Shown: positions 8,530 through 17,009 of the stretch, one piece after another
How positions within the stretch are numbered: the first letter of the stretch is position 1
How the letters are laid out: the number at the start of each line of letters is the position of its first letter
DNA from: Pontibacter aydingkolensis
Lineage (GTDB): Bacteria > Bacteroidota > Bacteroidia > Cytophagales > Hymenobacteraceae
DNA: 46,694 bases
NCBI RefSeq assembly: GCF_019443125.1
Contig: NZ_JAHYXK010000025.1
Location: forward strand, 1 to 46,694
Direction: 5' to 3'
Notes under the pieces: model-generated
What the model saw: the letters and a program-made list of their open reading frames with translations, nothing else
Told to the model about the DNA's origin: nothing
Databases searched by the model: none
Made by a program: the position numbers and the translations under genes

Positions 8530-9468
8530 TTACTTCTTCCCAGAAACGACGCGTTTTAACTTATTTATAACCCTAACTGGTACAGACTTACGATTAAATG
8601 CATTTCTGCAAAGCCAGGCATCATACCCATTATCTACAAATTTGCTCAAATCTACTTTAACCTCGTGTATTGGCAACCCATTATTGGCTGGGTCAAAATT
8701 AACTAGGTGTGTAGAGTCTTCACCGTACCCAATATTTGAGATCATATTGAGGTTGGGAGAAATAAAGCTTCCATTGTTTTTAAGGATCTGGAAAGAGAGT
8801 TGGTAATCCCAGGTATTTATTTCACCAGCGGCAGTTTTGCTAAACGATCTCTGGAAGTATCTTTTAGTATCTCTAGAAGCATTTTTAAGTTTGGGTAGGT
8901 CGTTAATAGTTCCAGTCCAACCTGCCATGCTTTTATCATAGTTTTGCCAAACACGGCGCCAGGTTGCCCATCCCCAGATTAAAGGGAAACTGATTAAAGA
9001 TATGTTGTGAGCAATTTCGGGATTTACTGGACCACGATAGTCCCCGGTAATGCCATAAATGTTTTCGTGGTCTTTAAATTTTATCAAAGCTTCTTCAGCA
9101 AATGTAAAAAAGCTCTGGCTGGGCAAGCAATCATCTTCTAGAATGATTCCCATTTCTTCATGCTCAAATAACCACGATATGGCTCCACTTACTGCATTGC
9201 CGCAGCCTAGGTTTTGATCCCTGAAGAGCGTTTTAACCTCACATTTCCAGTCAACATTCTCTAATATAAATTCACGTACGGCCTGTACCTTTTTGTCTTC
9301 ACCGGGTCTGCTCTCCCTGGGGCCGTCAGCGGCAACGTAAAGCCTGGTCGGCTTGGCTTCTCGTATGGCGCTAAATACCTCTTTGGTTGTACCTAAGCGA
9401 TTAAAAACAATAAAAAGTACAGGGGTATTTAGGGCAGATGAGAGGGGTGAATTATAGTTGTTATTCAT
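8530..9468 (-). CDS. GT2-like nucleotide-diphospho-sugar transferase (HlpA-type)
   Basis: This 312-residue protein has the short-form GT-A features of a family often labelled hemolytic protein HlpA-like or nucleotide-diphospho-sugar transferase. These are TPVLFIVFNR (15-24), VAADGPR (45-51), the acidic EDD (111-113) that should bind metal and nucleotide sugar, and WGWATWRRVW. It begins at ATG 9468 and is followed closely by the GT4 gene. A 251-bp gap separates it from the FkbM gene upstream, with no clear promoter seen there. Acceptor and sugar are unknown. Confidence 0.85.
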   Translation of the reverse strand: MNNNYNSPLSSALNTPVLFIVFNRLGTTKEVFSAIREAKPTRLYVAADGPRESRPGEDKKVQAVREFILENVDWKCEVKTLFRDQNLGCGNAVSGAISWLFEHEEMGIILEDDCLPSQSFFTFAEEALIKFKDHENIYGITGDYRGPVNPEIAHNISLISFPLIWGWATWRRVWQNYDKSMAGWTGTINDLPKLKNASRDTKRYFQRSFSKTAAGEINTWDYQLSFQILKNNGSFISPNLNMISNIGYGEDSTHLVNFDPANNGLPIHEVKVDLSKFVDNGYDAWLCRNAFNRKSVPVRVINKLKRVVSGKK

Positions 9469-9719
9469 TAGAGATATTCTTTCAATTTAATGAAAGTTTA
9501 AAATTCAAGATTATCCTTAAATATATGCTCCTTTAAGGAGATATTTAAGAAAGCCGGAATAAAGTTCAAAAAGTATGAGTGCCTAAGTAAATAACAGGAT
9601 GTAGTTCAACGAAAGACAAACATCGAAACAAATGCTCACTATATAAACAGTATCATTTGCTTTGAGGCTTCAAACTATTTTTTCTAGTACTACATTATCA
9701 GTTTGCTGGCACCAAGCGA

Positions 9720-10403
9720 TTAATTAGAGGCGATGTTTTTATAAAATACAGTATTCGGAGTTTTACAGTAAAAAGCGTAGTTCTTTTCCTGCAAGTATAA
9801 GTTGATTTCAGAATTAAGTATGTCTTCTACTCTTGAATGGAGGATTTCGTCAAGTATGATCTCAGGTCTGTATTTATTCCAATCATTTGATTTTAAAACT
9901 TCTAAATCAAGTCCTTCTACATCAATAGATAGAAATGTGATTGCCTGATCGCCTTCTACATATTGATTCAATATTTCAGAGAGAGGCAACGTGGAAATCT
10001 CCTGCTTTCCTATAATTTTATAAGATGTATTCTTGTTTCTATCTTCTGATACATTTTCGCTAAAGCCGTTAAGCGCTGGCTCATCAAACATGTAATACAA
10101 TAGAGATTTTTTTGATTGAGACACACCTAACTCCAGGTTAATATCTTTCGGCCTGATTTTATTGAACAATCGCATACTGTTAGGCATCGCATCAATATTA
10201 ATACCGTTCCATCCTTTTTTATAAAATAGATAGGTATTAGAGAATCTTTTCGGATGATGGGCACCTACATCAACGTAGAAACCACTTTGGTAGAATTCAA
10301 AAATTCTTTCAAGTATGAGGTCCTCAGCTTCCTGAGAGTATGATATTCTGCCAAATCTTAAATCTTTGACTTTGCGAAATAATCGAAACGCTTTTTCAAT
10401 CAT
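9720..10403 (-). CDS. FkbM family SAM-dependent methyltransferase
   Basis: This small methyltransferase has 227 residues. FYVDVGAHHP (42-51) is motif I of the SAM-binding Rossmann fold, and LSIDVEGLDLEVL is the conserved second acidic signature of the FkbM family. SYSQEAEDLIL at the N-terminus is also typical. In polysaccharide clusters these proteins are thought to O-methylate sugars of the repeat unit; that role is inferred here from context. Its stop is 7 nt before the FkbM-proximal end of no other gene; the upstream flippase ends at 10411, 7 nt from this start, so the two are one transcript. Confidence 0.88.
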   Translation of the reverse strand: MIEKAFRLFRKVKDLRFGRISYSQEAEDLILERIFEFYQSGFYVDVGAHHPKRFSNTYLFYKKGWNGINIDAMPNSMRLFNKIRPKDINLELGVSQSKKSLLYYMFDEPALNGFSENVSEDRNKNTSYKIIGKQEISTLPLSEILNQYVEGDQAITFLSIDVEGLDLEVLKSNDWNKYRPEIILDEILHSRVEDILNSEINLYLQEKNYAFYCKTPNTVFYKNIASN

Positions 10404-10410
10404 TATAAAG

Positions 10411-11721
10411 TTAGTTTGTTTTCTTAAATGGTAATAAAGATCTTAAATACAAATATATTATTCCTCTTGTACTTTTAAACAAGAAGTTGCTAAAGAAAGA
10501 AGAGACAGCATATGAAACCAATGTCGCAAATGCCGCACCTTTTATGCCATAAGTTGGTATAAGTATAATATTTAATATAAGGTTTGTGGCTAATCCCAAA
10601 ACAGTTCTGTAAAGTGATATACTTGACCGCCCTTCGAGCACCAGTTGCTGACTACTAGCAACTCCTATAAATACAAATATACTAGACCAAATATGTATAT
10701 TTAAAACGGATACTGCATCTTGATACTGCTGCCCATATAGGATATTAATAATGTAATTGCTGAAGAACAGGATAGAAATGGATAATAAGATACTGATATA
10801 AATAAGAGTACTATAAAGTTTGATTAACCTATTACGGTATAAAAGTATATCATCTTTGCATTTAACCAGTGAAGGGAAAACAGAGTTGGAAATGACCATG
10901 GGCAAAATAAAAAACAGCTCAGTAACCCTGGCAGCTGCAGAGTAATTGCCAACAGCAAAAGACCCTAAATAGTTTTTTAGCATTATTTGATCCATTCTCA
11001 TATACATAATAACAGTAAGCCCTGAAATGATCAAAGGCCAGCTGGTTTTTAGCAAAGTCTTTGCAACTACCAAATCCCACATCCAATCTTTTAAGTTTAT
11101 TGCTAATTTTTTATTAGAATAAATTAACATTAGAATAGACGCTAGCCCTAAATCAAATACAATTGCTATTGCAAAGTATATGACCGGGAAATTATATATG
11201 ATAAGGTATACTTTGAATATAGAAGAAAACAGGTAGGATAAATTCTTAATGATTACTGATATCCTTGATTTTAAGTGAGCCTGTAAATATAAATCGATAA
11301 CATCTACTGCCTGAAAAATTAACCCGATGCTGAGCGCAGTTATAATAAGAAAGGAAAGTTGGTCTGTATTAAATTCAAGCATTAATGCTGTTAATACTGC
11401 CAATAAAATACCTACAACTGCTCCATACAAACGAAGCAAAAACCCTGTTCCAATTAGCTTATTCTCTGCAAAATCTTTGCTTACAAATTCTTTTACAAGA
11501 GTAGTATCTAACCCCAGATTTACTAGAGAGGAAAAAATAGCCACAAAAGCCTGTCCATAATTTAGTTTACCAAATTGTTCAGGCCCCAGATACCTTGCAA
11601 TCCAGATACCGATAAATAGCCCTAAAACCATCTTAACACCTTTATCTAAAAGTAACCAGATAATGTTATTTAGGATCTTGCCTGAATTTGTGTTAATAAG
11701 CTTGAGAATCAATGAGGTCAT
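10411..11721 (-). CDS. Wzx-type oligosaccharide flippase (MOP superfamily)
   Basis: This is a 436-residue membrane protein with roughly 12 or more predicted helices. Its N-terminal IARYLGPEQFGKLNYGQAF is the signature region of polysaccharide transporters (PST/Wzx). It should move undecaprenyl-linked repeat units across the inner membrane to the Wzy polymerase. It is the first gene of the minus-strand run and is preceded by a TACATTTG element at 11755-11762. The C-terminal helices contain the usual small-residue rich segments (YGIKGAAFATLVSY). Confidence 0.9.
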   Translation of the reverse strand: MTSLILKLINTNSGKILNNIIWLLLDKGVKMVLGLFIGIWIARYLGPEQFGKLNYGQAFVAIFSSLVNLGLDTTLVKEFVSKDFAENKLIGTGFLLRLYGAVVGILLAVLTALMLEFNTDQLSFLIITALSIGLIFQAVDVIDLYLQAHLKSRISVIIKNLSYLFSSIFKVYLIIYNFPVIYFAIAIVFDLGLASILMLIYSNKKLAINLKDWMWDLVVAKTLLKTSWPLIISGLTVIMYMRMDQIMLKNYLGSFAVGNYSAAARVTELFFILPMVISNSVFPSLVKCKDDILLYRNRLIKLYSTLIYISILLSISILFFSNYIINILYGQQYQDAVSVLNIHIWSSIFVFIGVASSQQLVLEGRSSISLYRTVLGLATNLILNIILIPTYGIKGAAFATLVSYAVSSFFSNFLFKSTRGIIYLYLRSLLPFKKTN

Positions 11722-11754
11722 TTAGGACGTGTACTTGCTGCGATAATCTAGCTG

Positions 11755-11762
11755 CAAATGTA
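11755..11762 (-). promoter_or_regulatory. Candidate promoter (-7 TACATTTG) of the polysaccharide operon
   Basis: The minus strand reads TACATTTG, matching TAnnTTTG, 34 nt upstream of the flippase ATG at 11721. This predicts a leader of about 27 nt. The -33 element is weak. Confidence 0.45.
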
Positions 11763-12126
11763 CAAATCAATATTGCTTTTTAAGCAGTTGATACAAGCTA
11801 ATTAATTTGCGATATCCTTCAGCAAAACTAAAGAGTGTTTAATTGGGGCGGGAGCAGACTTTGTTTAGAATGAGTATCCTTGGTTAGTCTGTAGATAAAA
11901 TATATAAAGATCAATATTTTGTAATTTAACTTTAACTTATCACAACTCCTATTGTGTAATAACAGCATGTTGAAAACCAAAAAGTTATGCTTTGCTTGGG
12001 AGCAGAGCCAGTACTTGAACTATATAGTAGTGTACAGAGATATTCGCACAATTATTTAGTTTATTTAAGAAAAAGGCTAGCCTGCCTAAAGCTTATTTAA
12101 TTTAGTGCAATTGAATAAGTCTATTA
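11763..12126. other. AT-rich divergent intergenic region
   Basis: The gap between the divergent flippase and Wzz-like genes is about 450 bp and very AT-rich. Apart from the two promoter elements at its edges, no gene, RNA or strong repeat was found. Confidence 0.4.
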
Positions 12127-12155
12127 TTGCTTCTGAAACTTTAGCTGTATATTTG
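12126..12155 (+). promoter_or_regulatory. Promoter of the Wzz-like gene (ATTG ... TATATTTG)
   Basis: TATATTTG at 12148-12155 is a full match to the Bacteroidota -7 consensus, with ATTG at 12126-12129 about 18 bp upstream as a -33 element. Transcription would start near 12162. That leaves only about 9 nt before ATG 12171 but 42 nt before ATG 12204, which favours the second start. Confidence 0.55.
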
Positions 12156-12203
12156 GCAAAAATTTAAAGCATGCAACAGTTAGAAGAGCAGGAGTTTAAG
12201 CAA

Positions 12204-13079
12204 ATGTCAAAACACAAAGATGAGATTGACTTAACAATCGTTTTTAATTATTTAACACGCTTTTTCAAGAAGATTGGCGACAAAATTGCTTTTACTATCC
12301 ATGCAGCTAAAGCAAACATGTTAGTAATGCTGTTATTTTTGGTTGTTGGTGCTGGTGTTGGTTATCTCCTGTATTATGTAACTAAACCATATTACACCTC
12401 ATCCATGACTCTTGTGCTTTCAGAGATAAGGAATGAGTTTGTTGAAGACCAGTTGTTAAAACTTTCTGGTATGATTGAGGATAACAACTTTGAAGAAGTT
12501 GCTACCAGATTAGATGTGAGCGTAGTTACTGCCAGCCAGATCAAAAATATGAAGTTTACTAACCTGGACCAGGAAAGAATTTCAGAAGACAGTATACTTA
12601 CAGGTTCGCCATTTAAGATAGAGTTGTCTTTGTATGATAATGAGGCATTTACTTCGATGGAGCCAGCTATAGCCAATTATCTTGAAAATAACCGTTATTT
12701 CTCTAAGCAGAAAAGAATAAAGCAGCGTCGGGTTGAAAGCATGATAAGCAAGCTTAAAAACGAAATTACCTCTCTTGATAGTATTAAAATGACTGTTACC
12801 TCTCCTCGAGGTCCTGTAAATGGATTTGTTTATGGCGAACCCATAGATCCCACTAACCTTTACAGAGAAGGTATAAGTATGTATAAGGAGCAAATACAAA
12901 TGGAAGCAGAATTAGAGAGACTTGATAACATTCAAGTCGTGAATGGCTTCTCTCCTAGATTAAAACCAACAGGGCCTAATAAACTTAAGTATCTTTTTAT
13001 AGGGGCAGCTGCCTTTTTCTTTATAGGGCTAATGTATGTTGTTAGAAAAGAGAATGCTTTACAAAGGCGTTTGATTTAA
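12204..13079 (+). CDS. Wzz-like polysaccharide chain-length determinant
   Basis: This protein of 291 residues has two membrane segments, one at about 37-57 (MLVMLLFLVVGAGVGYLLYYV) and one near the C-terminus (YLFIGAAAFFFIGLMYVV). Between them is a periplasmic domain with coiled-coil character, as in Wzz co-polymerases that set glycan length. MSKHKDEIDLTIVF at the N-terminus is a common start in Bacteroidota Wzz-like proteins. An ATG 33 nt upstream (12171) is in frame but lies almost at the predicted transcription start. No tyrosine-kinase domain is attached. It is divergent from the flippase operon. Confidence 0.8.
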   Translation: MSKHKDEIDLTIVFNYLTRFFKKIGDKIAFTIHAAKANMLVMLLFLVVGAGVGYLLYYVTKPYYTSSMTLVLSEIRNEFVEDQLLKLSGMIEDNNFEEVATRLDVSVVTASQIKNMKFTNLDQERISEDSILTGSPFKIELSLYDNEAFTSMEPAIANYLENNRYFSKQKRIKQRRVESMISKLKNEITSLDSIKMTVTSPRGPVNGFVYGEPIDPTNLYREGISMYKEQIQMEAELERLDNIQVVNGFSPRLKPTGPNKLKYLFIGAAAFFFIGLMYVVRKENALQRRLI

Positions 13080-13082
13080 TAA

Positions 13083-13124
13083 CATAAAAAAACCGCTACC
13101 ATTAACAGTAGCGGTTTTTTTATG
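13083..13124. terminator. Bidirectional terminator (17-bp perfect stem)
   Basis: The arms 13083-13099 and 13108-13124 pair perfectly over 17 bp around an 8-nt loop. Each arm includes the core CCGCTAC/GTAGCGG plus an A7/T7 run, so it can terminate both the Wzz-like gene (+) and the GNAT-nitrilase gene (-). Confidence 0.9.
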
Positions 13125-13134
13125 CCTAATAACT

Positions 13135-14685
13135 TTATTCTTCCTTCCGCATCACCCAACTCAGGTTATACAGGTCTTTCCTTCTATCTTTTAGGTTTCT
13201 CACACTACCTGCAGTATTCAAATCCTTAAGTAAGTCCAAATCCAGGTCGGCAATAAGCGTCATCTCTGTATTTGGAGTGGCTTCTGCAACTACGGCATCG
13301 TGCGGGAAGGCGAAGTCGGAAGGGGAGAAGACAGCCGATTGAGAATACTGGATATCCATGTTCTCTACCTTTGGCAGGTTACCAACGCTACCCGTAATGG
13401 CTACATAGCATTCGTTTTCGATGGCACGTGCCTGGGCGCAACGGCGTACCCGCAGGTAAGCGTTTTTTGTATCTGTCCAGAATGGTACAAACAGGATCTT
13501 CATGTCCATATCCGAAAGCATACGTGCCAATTCCGGGAACTCTACATCATAGCAGATCAGGATACCTATTTTTCCGATGTCTGTGTCAAATATTTTAAGC
13601 TTGTGGCCTCCGCGCATACCCCAGTAATGAGACTCATCTGGTGTTACGTGTAGCTTATATTGTGCATCATAGGTGCCGTCACGGCGGCAGAGATAACTTA
13701 CATTGTATAATTTGTTGTCATAATACTCCGGCATACTTCCGGCAATGATGTTAATGTTGTACGATAAAGCCATCTGCACCATTCGTTCACGAATCTCCTC
13801 GGTATACTCTGCCATACTTCTGATTGCCTCGGAAGGAGATTCTTCGTTAGCAAGGGCCATCAACGGAGCGTTAAAGAACTCCGGAAACACCACCATATCC
13901 GATTTATAAGAGCTAACCGTATCTACGAAGAATTCGATCTGCTGCATCATGTCGTCTAATGACTTAACGGCACGCATCTGCCATTGCACAATACCTATGC
14001 GCACAACGGTTTTCTTGCCTCCAATAAGCTTCTCTTTTTCCTCATAGTATACATTAATCCATTCCAGCAGCGTAGCATAGGCCCTGGAATCTCTGTCGTC
14101 TGGCAGGTAGCCTTTCAGAATTCGACGTACGTGGAATTCGTTACTTAGCTGAAAGGAGAGTACAGGGTCAGAAAGCTCTTTATTGCGAACCATCTCAATA
14201 TACTTGGCTGGTGTTAGCTTGTCGGCGTAATTTTTATACCCTGGTATACGGCCTCCTGCAATAATGCCGCGCAGGTTTAGCTTTTCGCATATCTCTTTGC
14301 GGGCATCGTAAAGCCGGCGACCCAGGCGCAGGTTGCGGTAGTCGGGGTGTACGAACACATCTATGCCATAAAGGGTATCGCCTTCTGGGTCATGTGTCTT
14401 AAAAGAGCCTTTGTCAATTATCTGGTCGTAAGTGTGCTTATCGCCATACTCATCGTAGTCAATAATAAGACTTAGAGCAGCTGCAATTACAATTCCGTTG
14501 TCTTCGATACAGATCTGGCCTTCAGGGAATTTCTTTAGCAGGTTAGAGAACTCTTTTCTGGTCCAGGCGCCATCTATGTTAGAGTACACCAGGTCCATAA
14601 TGTTTTTTACTTCTTTGTAGTCCTTCAGTTCAAGCTGGCGCAGCAAAAGCCTGTGCTCAAAACTGGTTTCGTTTCTTTCGCTCAT
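13135..14685 (-). CDS. Bifunctional GNAT N-acetyltransferase / carbon-nitrogen hydrolase
   Basis: This 516-residue two-domain enzyme has an N-terminal GNAT acyl-CoA transferase fold (about 12-200) with the acetyl-CoA loop region VHPDYRNLRLGRRLYDAR. The C-terminal nitrilase-superfamily domain (about 225-510) holds the Glu-Lys-Cys triad: E269 in VVFPEFF, K344 in QYKLHVTPD and C378 in ILICYDVEFPE. The fused architecture is a known family in many bacteria, but its substrate is not established. It would hydrolyse a C-N bond (amide or nitrile) and acetylate or deacylate a linked amine. It is a single gene between two terminators. Confidence 0.9.
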   Translation of the reverse strand: MSERNETSFEHRLLLRQLELKDYKEVKNIMDLVYSNIDGAWTRKEFSNLLKKFPEGQICIEDNGIVIAAALSLIIDYDEYGDKHTYDQIIDKGSFKTHDPEGDTLYGIDVFVHPDYRNLRLGRRLYDARKEICEKLNLRGIIAGGRIPGYKNYADKLTPAKYIEMVRNKELSDPVLSFQLSNEFHVRRILKGYLPDDRDSRAYATLLEWINVYYEEKEKLIGGKKTVVRIGIVQWQMRAVKSLDDMMQQIEFFVDTVSSYKSDMVVFPEFFNAPLMALANEESPSEAIRSMAEYTEEIRERMVQMALSYNINIIAGSMPEYYDNKLYNVSYLCRRDGTYDAQYKLHVTPDESHYWGMRGGHKLKIFDTDIGKIGILICYDVEFPELARMLSDMDMKILFVPFWTDTKNAYLRVRRCAQARAIENECYVAITGSVGNLPKVENMDIQYSQSAVFSPSDFAFPHDAVVAEATPNTEMTLIADLDLDLLKDLNTAGSVRNLKDRRKDLYNLSWVMRKEE

Positions 14686-14800
14686 GTGTGTTTATCGTCG
14701 CAATTTATACTTGCTACTAATATACGTGTAGTAAGTATGGTTTTGATATAATGTAACTAAAGTACAAGTATGTACTATAACTTTTAAAGTGTAAATAAAC

Positions 14801-14832
14801 AAAGAAGCGCAGTTGGTTTACCGCGCTTCTTT
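14801..14832 (-). terminator. Terminator of the CoA-transferase operon
   Basis: AAAGAAGCGC (14801-14810) pairs perfectly with GCGCTTCTTT (14823-14832). On the minus strand the stem is followed by a T-rich tract, 17 nt after the scoB stop. Confidence 0.85.
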
Positions 14833-14848
14833 AATATAAGCTGATAAG

Positions 14849-15505
14849 CTATACTTCTATTTCAGGAATTTCGCCTTCTACAATCAGGTTGCCTTCTGTA
14901 GCGGCTTTGATATCTTCTACTGACACACTAGGTGCGCGCTCCAACAGTTTAAAACCGCCATCTACTACCTCCAGCACAGCCAGGTCGGTTACGATCTTTC
15001 TAACGCACTTTAAGCCTGTAATAGGTAAGCAGCATTCCTTTAATAGTTTAGATGAACCGTCACGTGCGGTGTGCTGCATGGCTACAATAATGTTTTTTGC
15101 AGATGCCACCAGGTCCATAGCACCACCCATGCCCTTTACCATTTTTCCGGGTATTTTCCAGTTCGCTATGTCACCGTCTTCCGACACTTCCATAGCACCT
15201 AGTATGGTAAGGTCCACGTGTTCGCCACGGATCATGCCAAAGCTATCGGCTGAGCTGAAAATAGAAGATCCGGGAAGTGTGGTTATTGTTTGTTTTCCGG
15301 CGTTAATCATATCCGCATCAACTTGATCTTCGGTAGGGAAGGGGCCCATACCCAATAGGCCGTTCTCCGACTGCAACACCACTTCAATGCCTTCCGGTAT
15401 GTAGTTTGCCACCAGCGTTGGTATACCTATGCCCAGGTTAACGTACATGCCGTTCTTAACTTCTTTTGATATTCGCTTTGCTATCTGATTTTTATCTAAA
15501 GCCAT
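14849..15505 (-). CDS. scoB: 3-oxoacid CoA-transferase subunit B
   Basis: This 218-residue beta subunit belongs to a two-subunit succinyl-CoA:3-ketoacid (acetoacetate) CoA-transferase. SENGLLG carries the catalytic glutamate (E47) that forms the enzyme-CoA thioester, and VNLGIGIPT (22-30) is the usual N-terminal loop. It moves CoA between succinyl-CoA and acetoacetate, feeding ketone bodies or branched-chain amino-acid breakdown products into central metabolism. It follows subunit A with an 11-nt gap and ends in a strong terminator. The exact acyl specificity (SCOT or AtoDA type) is not decided by sequence. Confidence 0.92.
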   Translation of the reverse strand: MALDKNQIAKRISKEVKNGMYVNLGIGIPTLVANYIPEGIEVVLQSENGLLGMGPFPTEDQVDADMINAGKQTITTLPGSSIFSSADSFGMIRGEHVDLTILGAMEVSEDGDIANWKIPGKMVKGMGGAMDLVASAKNIIVAMQHTARDGSSKLLKECCLPITGLKCVRKIVTDLAVLEVVDGGFKLLERAPSVSVEDIKAATEGNLIVEGEIPEIEV

Positions 15506-15516
15506 TTTGTTCTGAT

Positions 15517-16215
15517 TTAAGCCTGTCTTACTGTACGCTGTTCGATACGCTTTTCATACTTTTCACCCTGGAAGATGCGTTGCACGTAAATGCCCGGAGT
15601 ATGGATCATGTTCGGATCAAGTTCGCCGGCCGGCACAAGTTCTTCTACCTCTGCCACGGTAATTTTTCCGGCTGTAGCCATCATGGGGTTAAAATTGCGA
15701 GCAGTGCCTTTATAGATCAGGTTGCCGGCGGTGTCGCCTTTCCAGGCCTTCACGAAAGCAAAATCTGCCTTTAGCCATTCTTCCATCAGGTACATTTTAC
15801 CGTTGAACTCACGGCTCTCTTTGCCTTCGCCAACCTCGGTACCGTAACCGGCAGGAGTAAAGAAAGCAGGAATGCCAGCACCGCCTGCACGTATGCGCTC
15901 TGCCAATGTACCCTGAGGTAATAGCTCAACTTCCAATTCACCGGAAAGTAATTGGCGCTCGAACTCAGCGTTCTCGCCTACATAACTTGATATCATCTTC
16001 TTAACCTGACGCTTTTGCAACAGCAGGCCTATACCAAAGTCGTCAACGCCGGCATTGTTCGAAATACACGTTAGGTCTTTTACACCAAGTCTGAGTAGCT
16101 CCTGTATGGAATTTTCTGGAATGCCGCACAAACCGAAGCCACCGAGCATAAAAGTCATACCATCCTGCACGCCTTGCAGCGCCTCCTGTGCATTTTTAAC
16201 AGTTTTATTTATCAT
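15517..16215 (-). CDS. scoA: 3-oxoacid CoA-transferase subunit A
   Basis: This is the 232-residue alpha subunit, with GGFGLCGIPENSI (25-37), SNNAGVDDFGIG and the GAGIPAFFTPAGYGT region, all diagnostic for family I CoA-transferase alpha chains. It pairs with the product of the next gene to form the active enzyme. The ATG at 16215 is preceded by a low-complexity sequence of the TTAACTCATTAACACATT type on the minus strand. A terminator-like hairpin lies further upstream at 16340-16366. Confidence 0.92.
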   Translation of the reverse strand: MINKTVKNAQEALQGVQDGMTFMLGGFGLCGIPENSIQELLRLGVKDLTCISNNAGVDDFGIGLLLQKRQVKKMISSYVGENAEFERQLLSGELEVELLPQGTLAERIRAGGAGIPAFFTPAGYGTEVGEGKESREFNGKMYLMEEWLKADFAFVKAWKGDTAGNLIYKGTARNFNPMMATAGKITVAEVEELVPAGELDPNMIHTPGIYVQRIFQGEKYEKRIEQRTVRQA

Positions 16216-16537
16216 AGGTTGAATAATGTGTTAATGAGTTAATGTGCTGATGTATAAAAAAGTATTCGCACTTATACTTGTGCTTTCACATTTACACACA
16301 TTAACCTTCAAATTTTACATTGGGTAATTTAGATAGAAAAAAAGCCATATACAATGTATGGCTTTTCGTTTTTGTATGAAATAAGTTTTAATCCAGGTGA
16401 AAAGTGTCTTAACTGTGATGAGTATGATAAGTGTGAATGAAGCATGAATTCAGTGCTTTAAATAAAGTGAACAGACTCTGAAATTTAACGTGTGAAATCA
16501 TGTATCTCAACCATATCCTGTAATTCATGCTTTAGTT
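16216..16537. other. Intergenic region with hairpin and repeat boundary
   Basis: This gap lies between divergent scoA and the GxxExxY pseudogene. It contains low-complexity TTAA-rich sequence next to scoA, a terminator-like hairpin (16340-16366), one arm of a direct repeat (16411-16431) and a 10-bp inverted repeat (AGCATGAATT 16441-16450 with AATTCATGCT 16522-16531) directly before the pseudogene. No extra gene was seen. Confidence 0.5.
16340..16371. terminator. Terminator-like hairpin between scoA and GxxExxY
   Basis: AAAAGCCATA (16340-16349) pairs with TATGGCTTTT (16357-16366). The stem is flanked by T-runs in both directions (CGTTTTTG on plus, TTTTTTTC on minus). No gene ends just before it on either strand, so its purpose is unclear; it may insulate scoA or be a leader attenuator. 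Confidence 0.6.
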
Positions 16538-16950
16538 ATGATTAAAGACCAATACTTATACTCTGCCGAAACCACGAAAATCATTGGTTGTGCCATGGAG
16601 GTGCATAAAGCTTTAGGCAACGGATTTCAGGAGGTTATATATCAGCGGTCTCTGGAGTACGAAATGGAAGAGCAGGGGTTAGATTTTGCAAGAGAAGTGG
16701 AGATACCTGTAATTTATAAGCAAAATCAGGTTGGCATCCGGCGTGTAGATTTTTTTAGTTGGTAGTAATATCGTGGTAGAGCTAAAAGCACTCATACAGC
16801 TAGAACCCGTATACCTGGCCCAGGCAATAAACTATCTCAAAGCATTTAACCTACCCATTGGTCTCCTGATAAATTTTGGTAATACGAAACTCCAATTCCA
16901 CAGGCTAAACAATAAGAAATTTCGCCCCTGACTGTGATGGATGTGATAAA
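16411..16950. repeat. Imperfect direct repeats bounding the GxxExxY cassette
   Basis: A 21-nt unit around ACTGTGATG..T.TGATAA occurs at 16411-16431 and again at 16930-16950 (16 of 21 identical by eye). The copies bracket the GxxExxY pseudogene. The repeats could be the edges of an inserted cassette or part of a structured element that travels with this gene. Confidence 0.45.
16538..16931 (+). pseudogene. GxxExxY family protein, frameshifted
   Basis: The first 71 codons encode the start of a GxxExxY protein (GCAMEVHKALGNGFQEVIYQ, with the G-x-x-E-x-x-Y signature). At a run of seven T (16750-16756) the frame is lost and a stop follows at codon 76. Reading on one base later restores the family's second half without interruption (FLVGSNIVVELKA, QAINYLKAF, GLLINFGN) to TGA 16929-16931. 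So the ancestral protein was about 131 residues. The family resembles small PD-(D/E)XK-type nucleases, but its function is unknown. A sequencing error or programmed slippage at the T7 run is possible; a real frameshift is the simplest reading. Confidence 0.85.
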
Positions 16951-17008
16951 CGCGGATAATGATGAAAACCCATATTTATGTTTATCACATCAATCAAATA
17001 AATCACAG
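16932..17008. repeat. Nested inverted repeat after the GxxExxY stop
   Basis: CTGTGAT (16932-16938) pairs with ATCACAG (17002-17008). Inside it GATGTGATAAAC (16940-16951) pairs perfectly with GTTTATCACATC (16980-16991). The 77-nt structure fills the whole space between the GxxExxY stop and the ribF stop. Confidence 0.7.
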
Positions 17009-17009
17009 T

